Assembly (NCBI GenBank): GCA_021371855.1
Contig: JAJFVL010000037.1
Coordinates: forward strand, 17,361 to 81,360
Reading direction: 5' to 3'
From: Bacteroidales bacterium
GTDB lineage: Bacteria > Bacteroidota > Bacteroidia > Bacteroidales > VadinHA17
Length of the DNA: 64,000 nucleotides
In this document: positions 1 through 8,408 of the stretch, piece after piece
Numbering within the stretch: the stretch's first letter is position 1
Layout of the letters: each line of letters begins with the position of its first letter
Made by a program: the position numbers and the translations under genes
Notes under the pieces: generated by a model
The model's database searches: none
Told to the model about the DNA's origin: nothing
Seen by the model: the letters and a program-made list of their open reading frames with translations, nothing else

Positions 1-495
1 TCCTTTGAGATATCTCGCGATACTCTTAACCCTTGAATTTTTAAATACCGAAGTGTAGAACTGAAATGCCTCCTCTGCCTTACCGCACTGCGTACCTGTA
101 AACATTAACACAGGCGAGATCTTCTGACTTACATCTTCAATACCGCCAAATGATAATTGCCAGTTTACACCAAACCTGTCGCTCACCCATCCATATTTAC
201 TGCTCCAATCATATTTGTCAAGAGGCATCAATACAGATCCGCCCTGCAGAAAGCTCTTCCATAGTCTGTCTATCTCCTCTTCCGATTTACAAATTATATA
301 AAATGAGATTGACGGATTGATTTTAAATTCAGGTCCTCCATTGAGACACATGAATTTTTGACCTGATGCCTTAAATGTTACTGCAAATTTGTTTTCGTCT
401 GTAATTGCAGTGTCATCCAGGACAGAACAATAATACTCTGCTGCCTCTTTTGCTTTTCCATCAAACCAGAGGCAAGGATAGATCATGTTTTTCAT
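1..495 (-). CDS. VOC/PhnB-like protein (partial, C-terminus off window)
   Basis: The reading frame is open from the ATG at 495 to the left edge, giving 165 codons with no stop, so the protein is cut by the window. The N-terminus (MKNMIYPCLWFDGKAKEAAE) and the repeated pattern of Tyr-Tyr, Phe-Gly and DRFGVNWQ segments match the PhnB / 3-demethylubiquinone-methyltransferase-like branch of the VOC (glyoxalase) superfamily. A second module begins near residue 130 (PVLMFTGTQCGKAEEAF), so the full protein probably has two such modules. It is the last of three tandem VOC genes on this strand and lies 10 bases after its neighbour. The substrate is unknown; the family includes dioxygenases, isomerases and resistance proteins, and no specific activity can be read here. 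Confidence 0.85.
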   Translation of the reverse strand, partial: MKNMIYPCLWFDGKAKEAAEYYCSVLDDTAITDENKFAVTFKASGQKFMCLNGGPEFKINPSISFYIICKSEEEIDRLWKSFLQGGSVLMPLDKYDWSSKYGWVSDRFGVNWQLSFGGIEDVSQKISPVLMFTGTQCGKAEEAFQFYTSVFKNSRVKSIARYLKG

Positions 496-505
496 ATTTT
501 AAAGA

Positions 506-949
506 TTAACTGTTCTTCGCTGAAAAGTTAAGCATCCATTTTACACCATACTTATCTGTGCAGCTTCCATAATAATCTCCCCAGAACATATCCTGTAATT
601 CCTGCTCTATTATTCCTCCTTCTGAAAGTGCTTTGAACAGCCGCTTTGTTTCTTCCCTGGTATCAGGATTTAGACTGATATAAACATTGTTACCGAAATT
701 TACTTTGAATCCCATCGATTCGGGAGCATCTGTTCCCATAAGAAGATGACCTCCGAGGATCGGAAGAGAGACGTGCATTACCAGATTTTTATCCTCTTCT
801 GCTAACGGAGGCATACCCTCCATCGGGGGAATATCGCTGAAACGGTTGATCTTTCCATCAACAAAATCACCACCAAAAACAGATTTATAGAAGTTGAAAG
901 CTTCTTCAGTATTTCTCTGAAAATTGAGATATGTACCTGTATGTGCCAT
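506..949 (-). CDS. VOC/PhnB-like protein
   Basis: This 147-residue single-module protein begins MAHTGTYLNFQRNTEEAFNF, the usual opening of PhnB-like VOC proteins. It keeps the FYKSVFGG segment and the closing DKYGVKWMLNF segment of the fold. The length is typical of a full one-module family member. It lies between two other VOC genes with gaps of 15 and 10 bases, so all three are probably one transcript. The sequence resembles its neighbours enough to suggest old tandem duplication followed by divergence. Soluble and cytoplasmic by appearance (no signal peptide). The reaction is unknown. Confidence 0.88.
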   Translation of the reverse strand: MAHTGTYLNFQRNTEEAFNFYKSVFGGDFVDGKINRFSDIPPMEGMPPLAEEDKNLVMHVSLPILGGHLLMGTDAPESMGFKVNFGNNVYISLNPDTREETKRLFKALSEGGIIEQELQDMFWGDYYGSCTDKYGVKWMLNFSAKNS

Positions 950-964
950 AGTATTAAATTTTAC

Positions 965-1435
965 TTATTTTTTCGAAAACATTGCATCGGTTCGTTTCTG
1001 GACCTCATTAAAAGAGACATCTTCAATATGAGTCATTATTGTCCATTTAAATCCGAAAGGATCAGTAACAGTTCCTGTGCGGTCACCATGATACTGGTCC
1101 TTTACAGCCATGTCTCCAGTTACTTTTGCGCCTGCCTTCAGGGCCTGAGCAAATACATTATCAACATCCTTAACATAGAGGCAGAGGGTTACCGGTGAGC
1201 CTCCGACAGACTGTGGGCTGAGGTTGCCCCATTTTTCGTTCTCTTCGGCCAGCATTATTTTTGAATCACCTATCTCCAGCTCTGCATGACCGACAGATCT
1301 ATCGGGCATTGTAACCCTTCCAACCTCAGTTGCACCGAATGCCTTTTTGTAAAAATCTATTGCTTTATCAGCACCTTTAACTGCTAAATAGGCAGTTATT
1401 GAATGGTATCCCTTTGGTATTGGTTGTGTTTTCAT
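965..1435 (-). CDS. VOC-family glyoxalase-like protein
   Basis: A longer frame opens at 1459, but the ATG at 1435 (MKTQPIPKGYHSITAYLAVK) gives the usual N-terminus of this family and is preferred; the product is about 156 residues. The pattern GADKAIDFYKKAFGATE, the HAELEIGDSKIMLAEE strand and the closing DPFGFKWTIMTHIEDV are typical of PhnB-like VOC proteins annotated as glyoxalase/bleomycin-resistance relatives. It is the first gene of the three-gene VOC run. A conserved acidic or His metal ligand set is plausible (HAELEIG), but metal dependence cannot be decided by eye. The substrate is unknown. Confidence 0.88.
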   Translation of the reverse strand: MKTQPIPKGYHSITAYLAVKGADKAIDFYKKAFGATEVGRVTMPDRSVGHAELEIGDSKIMLAEENEKWGNLSPQSVGGSPVTLCLYVKDVDNVFAQALKAGAKVTGDMAVKDQYHGDRTGTVTDPFGFKWTIMTHIEDVSFNEVQKRTDAMFSKK

Positions 1436-1596
1436 AAAACTTGTTTTGAGGAGAAACAATTTTTGAATAAAAAAGTTCAGGTTATAGGACCGGAGATATA
1501 AAGCTTGAATAGAACAATTCCTTTATTCTGATTTCCTAAAGAAGAAACAATTGACAATGCAGCAGGTCTGAAGAAATTTCTATCCAAGTAAGTTAG

Positions 1597-3861
1597 CTAT
1601 TTCTGATATAATTCTTTCGTTTTATCGATCGACCAGCCGGTTTTCAAGCCAACCATAAATAATGCAAGTGCAACAGTTCCTATTGCAAATACAGTATCAC
1701 CAATCATCCTCATCCACTTTAACGACTGAAGGGTTGGATCCTGCATAAATTCGGCTGAGCGGGCATACCACATTCCAAGTTTAATGCTTGCTATGGTTTG
1801 TAAGACTCCCACAGGAAGAAGGCTTATAAGAATCATTAACATCAATCCTCCATTTATAGACCAGAATGCAATACTTAATAATTTAGTCTTCCAGACATAT
1901 TTGATAGTTAGCCCTTTAAGTACAAACAGCATAAGTCCAATTGCCAGCATACCAAAAACACCAAAAAGTGCAGCATGGCCATGAACGGGAGTGGTATTCA
2001 GCCCCTGCATATAGTACAAAGCTATGGGAGGATTAATAAGGAAGCCAAACAATCCTGCCCCGACAAGGTTCCAGAAGCTTACCGAAATAATGAAGTAAAC
2101 AGGCCATTTGTATGATTTTACCCAGGCTGTGGCCCTGCTAAGCTGAAGATTATGGTAGGCTTCAAATCCCATGAATACTAGCGGCACAACTTCAAGAGCG
2201 CTGAAAGATGCACCAAGGGCAATAATGGCAGTAGGAGTTCCTGCAAAATAAAGATGATGGAATGTCCCGATGACACCGCCTGTCATATATACTATAGTAG
2301 CAAAAAGGACACCGGTTGTAGCATATTTTATATTCAGCAATCCCATTCTTACAAACAGGAAAGCAGCTATAACTGTAGCAAATACTTCAAAGAAACCTTC
2401 AACCCAGAGATGGACCACCCACCACCGCCAGTATTCTGCTATCGATAAATGGGTTTGTCTTCCCCACATCAGCCCTGCACCATAAAACCCGGCAATTGCA
2501 ACCGATGCTATTATAAACATTATCAATAACTGCCGGCTTTCAGACGGCTTGATGAGTGCGGGCCATAATGCACGGAACATTAAAAAGAGCCAGATAATAA
2601 AACCTGCGAAAAGAAATATCTGCCAGAATCTTCCTAAATCCACATATTCATAACCCTGGTGACCAAACCAGAAGTTCTGTACCAATCCGAGTTTCTGCAT
2701 TATACCCATCCATTCGCCGGCAATTGAGCCAATGACAATTATAAGGAGAGCGACGAATAATACATTTACTCCCAGCCTCTGGTATTTTGGTTCAGCTCCC
2801 GATACTGCCGGAGCGATATAAAGTCCTGCAGCAAGCCATGAGGTAGCTATCCAGAAAAGAGCAAGCTGAACATGCCAGGTTCTCGCAACTGAATAGGGAA
2901 AAATATTGTCAAGCTTCAGCCCATAAAATCCATTCCCTTCTACGCCATAATGAGCTGCGATAACTCCAAAAGCGATCTGCAAAAGGATCAGACCAATCAC
3001 GACCCAGAAATACTTCAGTACAGCCTGCATTGATGGTGTAGGATTAAGCCCTCCAAGCGGATCATTCTGAGGCAGCAATGATTTATCAAGAACATCCGAA
3101 CGGTTTCTTGCATTATAATATGCCAGCAATCCGATACCTACAAGCAGCATTATAACGCTGAAACCGGTCCAAAGGACAATTCCTGCTGATGGGGTATTGC
3201 CTATGACCTGATCGGGCGGCCAGTTATTCGTAAAGGTGATGTTTGATCCGGGTCTTTGGGTTATGCAAGCCCAGGCAGCCCAGAAGAAAAAAGCATTCAT
3301 CGATTGCATTCTGCCGGAATCTTTTATTGAATTTGCCGGAATAGCATAGGAAGTTCTTTCCTTATCCAGTGAAGGATCATTCATAAATAGTCCCTTAAAA
3401 TGACTGCAGTTGCTTTCAATAGCTTCTGCTCTTTCATGTGAAACAGTAAGGATCCCGGTTTTGCTATTATATGTGTTTGACCGCAGGGCATCCTGAAGCC
3501 TCACCTTAAGCATGGCCTGCTGTTCTTTGTTCAGATTGTCGAATGACAAACTAAACTCCTGTAATGAGTGTTTTTCAAGCAGAAATGATGATTCTTTATG
3601 CAGCCAGTCAGCCGACCAGTCAGGAGCAACATAAGCTCCATGTCCCCATATGGAGCCAAGTTCCTGTCCGCCTATTGACTGCCAGATATTCTGACCGTCT
3701 TTAATCTGCTGTGATGTAAAGAGCACAATACCGCTTTCATCAATTATCTTTTCAGGTATCGGTGGTTTTTGTCTGTAAATCTCATGCCCGAAAAATCCAA
3801 GAACAGCAAAACAGACCAGGGTAATAACAGCAAAACCAATCCAGAGTGTTTTTGTCTTCAT
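1597..3861 (-). CDS. norZ: Quinol-dependent nitric oxide reductase (qNOR)
   Basis: This membrane enzyme reduces two NO to N2O using quinol electrons, for NO detoxification or partial denitrification. The N-terminus has one membrane helix followed by the soluble cytochrome-c-like domain of qNOR without a CXXCH haem site (GQNIWQSIGGQELGSIWGHG near residues 56-75), which separates it from cytochrome-c-dependent NorB. The rest is the haem-copper-oxidase core. Counted from the longer frame, it has a His near 336 (HVQLALFW), His/Glu near 490 (HLWVEGFFEVF), the double His near 542 (GTFHHLYFAG) and the HGHAALFG haem ligands near 635. The frame opens at 3882, but the ATG at 3861 (MKTKTLWIGF) gives a cleaner membrane anchor. 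It stands alone, with no norC or Q/D accessory genes nearby. A 14-bp palindrome lies about 40 bases upstream. Confidence 0.95.
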   Translation of the reverse strand: MKTKTLWIGFAVITLVCFAVLGFFGHEIYRQKPPIPEKIIDESGIVLFTSQQIKDGQNIWQSIGGQELGSIWGHGAYVAPDWSADWLHKESSFLLEKHSLQEFSLSFDNLNKEQQAMLKVRLQDALRSNTYNSKTGILTVSHERAEAIESNCSHFKGLFMNDPSLDKERTSYAIPANSIKDSGRMQSMNAFFFWAAWACITQRPGSNITFTNNWPPDQVIGNTPSAGIVLWTGFSVIMLLVGIGLLAYYNARNRSDVLDKSLLPQNDPLGGLNPTPSMQAVLKYFWVVIGLILLQIAFGVIAAHYGVEGNGFYGLKLDNIFPYSVARTWHVQLALFWIATSWLAAGLYIAPAVSGAEPKYQRLGVNVLFVALLIIVIGSIAGEWMGIMQKLGLVQNFWFGHQGYEYVDLGRFWQIFLFAGFIIWLFLMFRALWPALIKPSESRQLLIMFIIASVAIAGFYGAGLMWGRQTHLSIAEYWRWWVVHLWVEGFFEVFATVIAAFLFVRMGLLNIKYATTGVLFATIVYMTGGVIGTFHHLYFAGTPTAIIALGASFSALEVVPLVFMGFEAYHNLQLSRATAWVKSYKWPVYFIISVSFWNLVGAGLFGFLINPPIALYYMQGLNTTPVHGHAALFGVFGMLAIGLMLFVLKGLTIKYVWKTKLLSIAFWSINGGLMLMILISLLPVGVLQTIASIKLGMWYARSAEFMQDPTLQSLKWMRMIGDTVFAIGTVALALFMVGLKTGWSIDKTKELYQK

Positions 3862-3901
3862 AACCGGTAGAATCAGAGTCAAACTTCAGTTCAAACAAAT
3901 A

Positions 3902-3915
3902 ATTTACATGTAAAT
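3902..3915. promoter_or_regulatory. Candidate operator palindrome upstream of norZ
   Basis: ATTTACATGTAAAT is a perfect 14-bp palindrome 41 bases before the norZ start codon. Nitric oxide reductase genes are commonly controlled by dimeric NO or redox sensors (Crp/FNR-type, NsrR), which bind such palindromes. The sequence does not match the textbook FNR core TTGATnnnnATCAA, so the regulator is not named. Confidence 0.4.
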
Positions 3916-3999
3916 AAAATTAAGCAATAATTCATTCTCCCACAAATCATTTCTAATTCAGGACCAAAGAGAATGAGAAGATTAAAATTTCATTGCATT

Positions 4000-4128
4000 T
4001 TAGTCTAAACGGAACCCTGATTCATTACAATATGGGGATTCTTTTATCAGTTTTAAGAGAGTTTTTTTCTGCATCTTGTCAAATAATTCACTTTTTACAG
4101 GACGAAATCCATCTTTAGGATCGTAGAT
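4000..4128 (-). pseudogene. Possible remnant of a lost gene upstream of norZ
   Basis: Read on the minus strand, an open stretch with protein-like composition (PKDGFRPVKSELFDKMQKKT, then ESPYCNESGFRLD and a TAA stop) extends back to in-frame stops just upstream, with no start codon of its own except an internal ATG. This is what a decayed gene 3' end would look like. The family is not recognised, and a short genuine peptide or chance coding likeness is also possible. Confidence 0.22.
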
Positions 4129-4840
4129 TTATCAGGACAAAGCAATTCAGTGGCGCCACCTGTCACCCTTTAATTAACAAACCTCCAAATATCAGGATTA
4201 GTAACAAAAGCATTATCAGTCCCATCACTTTTCCCAAAGCTGATATTATTTTTAGCATCAGAAACAATAAAATTATAAACAATATTGTTCCGGCAATTTT
4301 TCTTATACTCTTCATCAATTATAAACTTAGATATTACATGATATCGGTGCAATCCCGGCATCTCACCTCTATCTGCCTGCCGAAATCGCGTCTCCTCTCC
4401 CCCATTCCTGTTACATAATCGCCGTGTAATATAACAATAAACTGAAACAACCCGCAGCCGGCAAGATCGTTTTTGACATTTCTGCCATTATCGTAACCTT
4501 TTTTGCTTATAAACTTACATAAAATATTCTTTACACCTTAAGCTCATAATATCTTTCAATATTTTGTAATCATTTTACTGCTAAATGGGGATAAGCCATA
4601 ATCGCATTTCTTAAGGCATTAGGCTATCTGCCTATCCTGAAAAAGACAACTCGTATCGTTATGTCCGATGCTTTCACTGCTATCTTAAAGTTATCTCATT
4701 ATCAATTTCCCTTAAAATCCGGTTTTTCATTGCGGTTGATCTGCAGTTCCCGGCGGATTTTTTCATACAATATGGAACCACTTTTACCTGTTCTTACCAA
4801 TACCGGGGACATTGCATGTAATGAACACCGTAACCATGAA

Positions 4841-4880
4841 AAGTCAATATTGACTTCTAACGGAAGTTGTCTTATCTTTA
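4841..4880 (+). promoter_or_regulatory. Palindrome and -7-like box before MBL-fold gene
   Basis: AAGTCAATATTGACTT at 4841-4856 is a perfect 16-bp palindrome. It is followed at 4873-4880 by TATCTTTA, one base off the Bacteroidota -7 consensus TAnnTTTG. The palindrome sits where the -33 element would be expected, so a dimeric regulator bound there would control the promoter. The start codon at 4885 would lie almost at the transcription start. Confidence 0.35.
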
Positions 4881-4884
4881 TGTT

Positions 4885-5730
4885 ATGAAAACAAAGAAAC
4901 ACTCTTCATTACTGACCATAATCCTGTTACTGAGCATTCAGTGCTACGGACAGGACTATGCATTCCTCAGTAACCAGGAAGGACTGAGAGGTGTCTCAGA
5001 TACAAGCGGAATAAATGGTCCGGTCACTGTAAAGGTGATCTATGACAATTATTCAACGTCGAAATATATGAAGGCCGACTGGGGCTTCTCTGTCGTCATC
5101 ATGGGTCTCGGCAAAGAGATACTTTTTGATACCGGGACCAAACCAGAGATCTTCGATTCCAATTTCAGGCAATCAGGGCTTGATATCTCAAAGATAGATA
5201 TACTCGTTTTCTCTCATGAGCATGGTGATCATACAGGAGGTCTTTCCTCGTTTGTGAAGATGAAAACAGGAATTCCGGTAGTTTTTCCTTATTCATTCTC
5301 CGCAGAATTCAAACAGGATCTGAAAAAGTACGGGTTGACGCCACTCCTGGTAAAAGATCCGGCTATGATATGCAGGCATCTTTATACTTCCGGGGAGTTT
5401 GACTTTTCTATACCGGAGCAGGCATTGGTTCTGGACACAAAGAAAGGGCTTGTGGTAATGACCGGCTGTGCGCATCCGGGTATTATTGAAATGCTTAAAG
5501 AGATGAAGTCGAAGTTTAATAAGAACATTTACATGGTCTTCGGGGGCTTTCATCTGCTGAATAAAACAGACAAAGAGATGGATTCGATTATCGCTGACAT
5601 GAAGTCGCTGGGTGTTGTGAAATGCGGTGCCACTCATTGCACCGGCGAAAAGCAGATAAAGATGTTCAATGAGGCTTTTGGAGATAACTACTTTGAGCTG
5701 GGGGCAGGAAATACTATTATCATTAACTGA
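4885..5730 (+). CDS. Secreted MBL-fold metallohydrolase
   Basis: The preferred ATG at 4885 (MKTKKHSSLL) gives a 281-residue protein with an N-terminal signal sequence ending near CYGQ; the Cys in SIQCYG could also act as a weak lipobox. The metallo-beta-lactamase zinc motif SHEHGDHTGG lies near residues 109-118, and later His residues (CAHPGIIEML, GGFHLL, ATHCTGE) supply the remaining metal ligands. The arrangement resembles the branch that includes methanopterin-biosynthesis-like MBL hydrolases (7,8-dihydropterin synthase-like), not class B beta-lactamases. The substrate is unknown. The small gene downstream begins 22 bases after the stop and may be cotranscribed. Confidence 0.88.
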   Translation: MKTKKHSSLLTIILLLSIQCYGQDYAFLSNQEGLRGVSDTSGINGPVTVKVIYDNYSTSKYMKADWGFSVVIMGLGKEILFDTGTKPEIFDSNFRQSGLDISKIDILVFSHEHGDHTGGLSSFVKMKTGIPVVFPYSFSAEFKQDLKKYGLTPLLVKDPAMICRHLYTSGEFDFSIPEQALVLDTKKGLVVMTGCAHPGIIEMLKEMKSKFNKNIYMVFGGFHLLNKTDKEMDSIIADMKSLGVVKCGATHCTGEKQIKMFNEAFGDNYFELGAGNTIIIN

Positions 5731-5752
5731 CGGTTTGAAGCTCTTCTCCACC

Positions 5753-6007
5753 ATGATAACTGAGCTGATTCCCATTATTGCTGAATGTCATTCAGGATAT
5801 AAAGCTGATGAATATCCGAAATACATTATCCGTGATAATAACCGGATTGAGGTCATACAGATAACTGACCGGTGGTATCAGAGGGAGAGCACACCTGACT
5901 TTCCTGCCTCGGATTACTTCAAGGCAGAGATGGCAGACGGTAGCCAATGGTTGATTAAACATGACCTCGATAATGATAAATGGTATCTGGTGGTCAGCTC
6001 TCCCTGA
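5753..6007 (+). CDS. Small conserved protein, DUF6504-like
   Basis: A longer frame overlaps the MBL gene from 5669, but the ATG at 5753 (MITELIPIIAECHSGYKADE) avoids that overlap and yields an 84-residue protein. The pattern of a basic strand, IEVIQITDRWYQ, then DYFKAEMADGSQWLI and DKWYLV resembles small conserved proteins grouped as DUF6504, in which an Arg-Trp and a Trp-Tyr pair frame a beta-rich fold. It has no signal peptide and no catalytic motif. Its role is unknown. Confidence 0.65.
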   Translation: MITELIPIIAECHSGYKADEYPKYIIRDNNRIEVIQITDRWYQRESTPDFPASDYFKAEMADGSQWLIKHDLDNDKWYLVVSSP

Positions 6008-6083
6008 CTCCATCTGTACAATTTACAGAAGTTTTTCAGATGATCAGAATAAACATCCCGGATAGGTCAGCGGCATTTTTAGG

Positions 6084-6971
6084 CTATACTGATTTTCTGA
6101 AATCAGAAAACCTTTGTTCAAGGCGGTCTCTGTCAGGCCAGTCATGCTTATGACCAGGTAGAATTAACCTGATGTTATTAAGTGATTGCAGACCGTATTT
6201 CAGCATTGGTCCGTCTACCTCTTCAAGTATATCCTGACGAACCACTACCTGATAATCCGGATTAATTCCGATAATATTATTGTCAAATGCTGCATGGTGG
6301 ATTTTGCATAATGAGAGTCCGTTTTGAACAATTGGATCTCCATGTTCTTCTCTGTCGCCAATTATGTGAGCTGCATCAAGGAGTTCAGTATGTCTCAGCC
6401 GGCATAATGAACATTGATTTCTGTATGCTGCAATGACTCTTTCCCTGAACTGTCGCTGATGTGCCCGGTAAAGAACTGTCTGAGTAATATATGAACGCCT
6501 TTCGGTCCCTGAGAATGAATCCTCGACTCTGTCAGCCTGAAGGTAAGCAATGTCATCAACGGCAACAGTAAAGGTGAGACTAGATCGGTTATCATTGACA
6601 ATATAAACCGGGTAGGATGCCAGATATTTACCCGGGAAAATATTGAAGAAATAAACTAATGGCTTTCTGTGCCTCATCACCTCACGGAGCCCGACATTAT
6701 CCCTGTGCATTGGATCAGTACCGCGATACCTGTAGTTCAATAATCCATGATCGTCAACAGAATCGCTATATGGGCCGCCCATAATTGACGTTATTGACAA
6801 TGGCAACTCCATAGGGCTAGGTTTCCAGATGCCTTGCGGTCCAACAAGGCGAATAGTCCTTCCAAAATAGTCAAAGCCCTCCTCCAGAACTTTCCGGGGA
6901 AGAGAGTCTCCGTAAAATTCTGTTTGCTTTTTCAGCCAGACGAAGGCGGCAAGGCGAATTTGATTGTCCAT
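6084..6971 (-). CDS. HNH endonuclease
   Basis: The C-terminal third carries an HNH nuclease: a CSLC pair near residues 186-189, the catalytic-type segment ELLDAAHII near 195-203, and LSLCKIHHAAFDNN near 221-234, which supplies the second Cys and the terminal His/Asn. The two CxxC-like pairs suggest a structural zinc. The N-terminal 170 residues are not a familiar domain and may sense or bind DNA. Proteins of this layout are usually annotated as putative restriction endonucleases with HNH, cutting foreign or modified DNA. It lies 44 bases after the GIY-YIG gene on the same strand, at the edge of a nuclease-rich island. The target and any modification dependence are unknown. Confidence 0.88.
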   Translation of the reverse strand: MDNQIRLAAFVWLKKQTEFYGDSLPRKVLEEGFDYFGRTIRLVGPQGIWKPSPMELPLSITSIMGGPYSDSVDDHGLLNYRYRGTDPMHRDNVGLREVMRHRKPLVYFFNIFPGKYLASYPVYIVNDNRSSLTFTVAVDDIAYLQADRVEDSFSGTERRSYITQTVLYRAHQRQFRERVIAAYRNQCSLCRLRHTELLDAAHIIGDREEHGDPIVQNGLSLCKIHHAAFDNNIIGINPDYQVVVRQDILEEVDGPMLKYGLQSLNNIRLILPGHKHDWPDRDRLEQRFSDFRKSV

Positions 6972-7015
6972 GAAGTTTTACCTGGTCAGGTCGAGATATG
7001 AACATTAAAACAATT

Positions 7016-7816
7016 CTACAGCTTCTCGGAAAGTTCACGAAGAAGCTGCGCGTTTTGACGTTTTTTAATTTCTGGATCTTCTGCCTGTAAATATTCAAGG
7101 CCTGAAAATAAATTACCCTGTTTTCTGTTCTGTCTGGGTTCCAGACTCTCAATAAGAATAGCTTCCAGTAGATCGTTTAATGTTTGAATACTAATCTTTT
7201 CATTTTCAACTTCCTTATTTAGTGTACCATCTTCTTTGACGGGATAAAAACCGAACCATGAAAACCTGTCCCAACGACCACCTAATCTGTCAATAGTATG
7301 ATTTCTTAACCTTTGACCTAATGACTGTTCTGTTGCTTGTCCAACATAAATTGTTTCCCGATTATCATGCAACAGATATATCCCTATCTCTTCCTTAAAG
7401 TTGACCTTACTTGCTCCCAACTGCTGAACACCAAATAAATCAGGATTGTTTTTCCAATTGATCAAATTTCTGTTCCAATAAATACCGAATGCATTGATAA
7501 TTTTAGACTTAACATTCTTGAAATCAGAATTCATTCCAGGATTACTGCTCAAATCATTAGAAAGCAAATTTATATCTTCTTCAATAAATCTTCTAAGAAT
7601 GTATCTGCCTTTTTCAACTCTTGCAAAAACAGATTTTTCCTTATTTGTATTAATGTCTGTAGTTATAGTTGCACTAACAGTATCCTGAGGGGTTGCCCCA
7701 AGAGAAGTTCTATATTTTTTTTCAGCTATTAATTCAGCAATCTCTGTATAGTGAAGAGGACCTTTTTCTTCTTCAAGAACCTTCAATACTGCATCTTTCC
7801 ATTTAAGTTCTGACAT
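7016..7816 (-). CDS. HARE-HTH / GIY-YIG nuclease fusion
   Basis: Residues 1-75 form a winged-helix of the HARE-HTH type (KWKDAVLKVLEEEKGPLHYT, then TEIAELIAEKKY and a closing FARVEKGRYILRR wing). This domain is known from restriction enzymes and chromatin proteins and is proposed to read DNA modification. Residues about 138-210 form a GIY-YIG nuclease: IGIYLLHDNRETIYVGQAT supplies both GIY and YVG, and LGQRLRNHTIDR supplies the conserved Arg. The C-terminal tail is Glu- and Gln-rich. It would cut DNA recognised by the HTH. It is the first gene of a pair with the HNH endonuclease and lies just beyond the 3' end of the methyltransferase operon. Restriction is inferred from domains and neighbours only. 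Confidence 0.85.
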   Translation of the reverse strand: MSELKWKDAVLKVLEEEKGPLHYTEIAELIAEKKYRTSLGATPQDTVSATITTDINTNKEKSVFARVEKGRYILRRFIEEDINLLSNDLSSNPGMNSDFKNVKSKIINAFGIYWNRNLINWKNNPDLFGVQQLGASKVNFKEEIGIYLLHDNRETIYVGQATEQSLGQRLRNHTIDRLGGRWDRFSWFGFYPVKEDGTLNKEVENEKISIQTLNDLLEAILIESLEPRQNRKQGNLFSGLEYLQAEDPEIKKRQNAQLLRELSEKL

Positions 7817-8408
7817 CTATTAGTTATTTATTGAACATCATTTATTGATTGTATCGCTACGATAAAATTAATCATCCGATTCTGATATTTCAACTTCCGA
7901 GTCAATTAATTCTTTTAAAATGATTGAAGCTTGAAAAATTTCTGTTTCTGTGCTACATTACGGTAGAGCATAATTCAGTTTTCACTCTCATTATAATTAA
8001 CTCCTTTTTCATCCGGAGAATAAAAGTAATGGATTATAGGGTCTTAGTCTTAGGGCAAGACCCTATTTTACCCTTAATGAGCTCATTTTTATTGTGGCTG
8101 GATTGCTGCAGGGGGTGACCTATAATCTGTCTCAGGCCCACGGCCTTGAAAAACCTGAATGTAAAATGCAATCTAAATTGATAAAAAAAGAATTCGGATT
8201 AACTCCTGTTTTCAGATCTATCCCAGGCTTTTTAAGCTCCTGAATATCACTTATTATACATTATAGACTTAAAATAGACCGCCAATAAAAAGCGAAAAAC
8301 CGCACGGGTGCGCTGTTCTTAGGGGAAGAGCGGGTTGGACATGTTGATAGAAAGACCAATTACTGTTTCTCATCTGTGCAAATTTTATTTCGCGGGTTTT
8401 TAAGTCTG
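7817..8408. other. 592-base stretch without a gene
   Basis: Between the methyltransferase stop and the GIY-YIG start no frame with a recognisable product is found. It contains the inverted repeat at 8036-8066 and would include the leader of the GIY-YIG gene. The separation suggests the GIY-YIG/HNH pair is a separate transcription unit from the methyltransferase operon. Confidence 0.5.
8036..8066. repeat. 10-bp perfect inverted repeat
   Basis: ATAGGGTCTT at 8036-8045 is matched by its exact reverse complement at 8057-8066 with an 11-base loop, followed on the plus strand by TTTTA. It could be a hairpin at the end of a lost gene, or a protein-binding site for the downstream nuclease pair. The loop itself contains a partial repeat of the arm (CTTAGGGC). 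Confidence 0.5.

Larger units (their letters stand above)
3883..4884. other. 1-kb stretch without a convincing gene
   Basis: Between norZ and the MBL-fold gene only short, AT-rich frames occur, with no recognisable domain. It holds the norZ upstream palindrome, a short protein-like stretch at 4000-4128 that may be a gene remnant, and the palindrome at 4841-4856 in front of the next gene. The weak 63-residue minus frame at 4170-4361 has no family resemblance that I can see. The region looks like decayed sequence. Confidence 0.5.

Noticed and set aside
941..1198. Plus-strand frame within the VOC gene
   Set aside because: Antisense shadow of the VOC gene.
4170..4361. 63-residue minus-strand frame
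   Set aside because: No start context, family pattern or neighbour support; composition is that of AT-rich noise.
4661..4888. 75-residue plus-strand frame before the MBL gene
   Set aside because: It overlaps the promoter palindrome and the real start, and resembles no family.
8036..8066. Phage or integron attachment site
   Set aside because: The inverted repeat has no integrase gene nearby and no direct repeat partner in the window.
7924..8118. 64-residue plus-strand frame in the gap after the methylase
   Set aside because: It runs through the inverted repeat at 8036-8066 and has no recognisable pattern.
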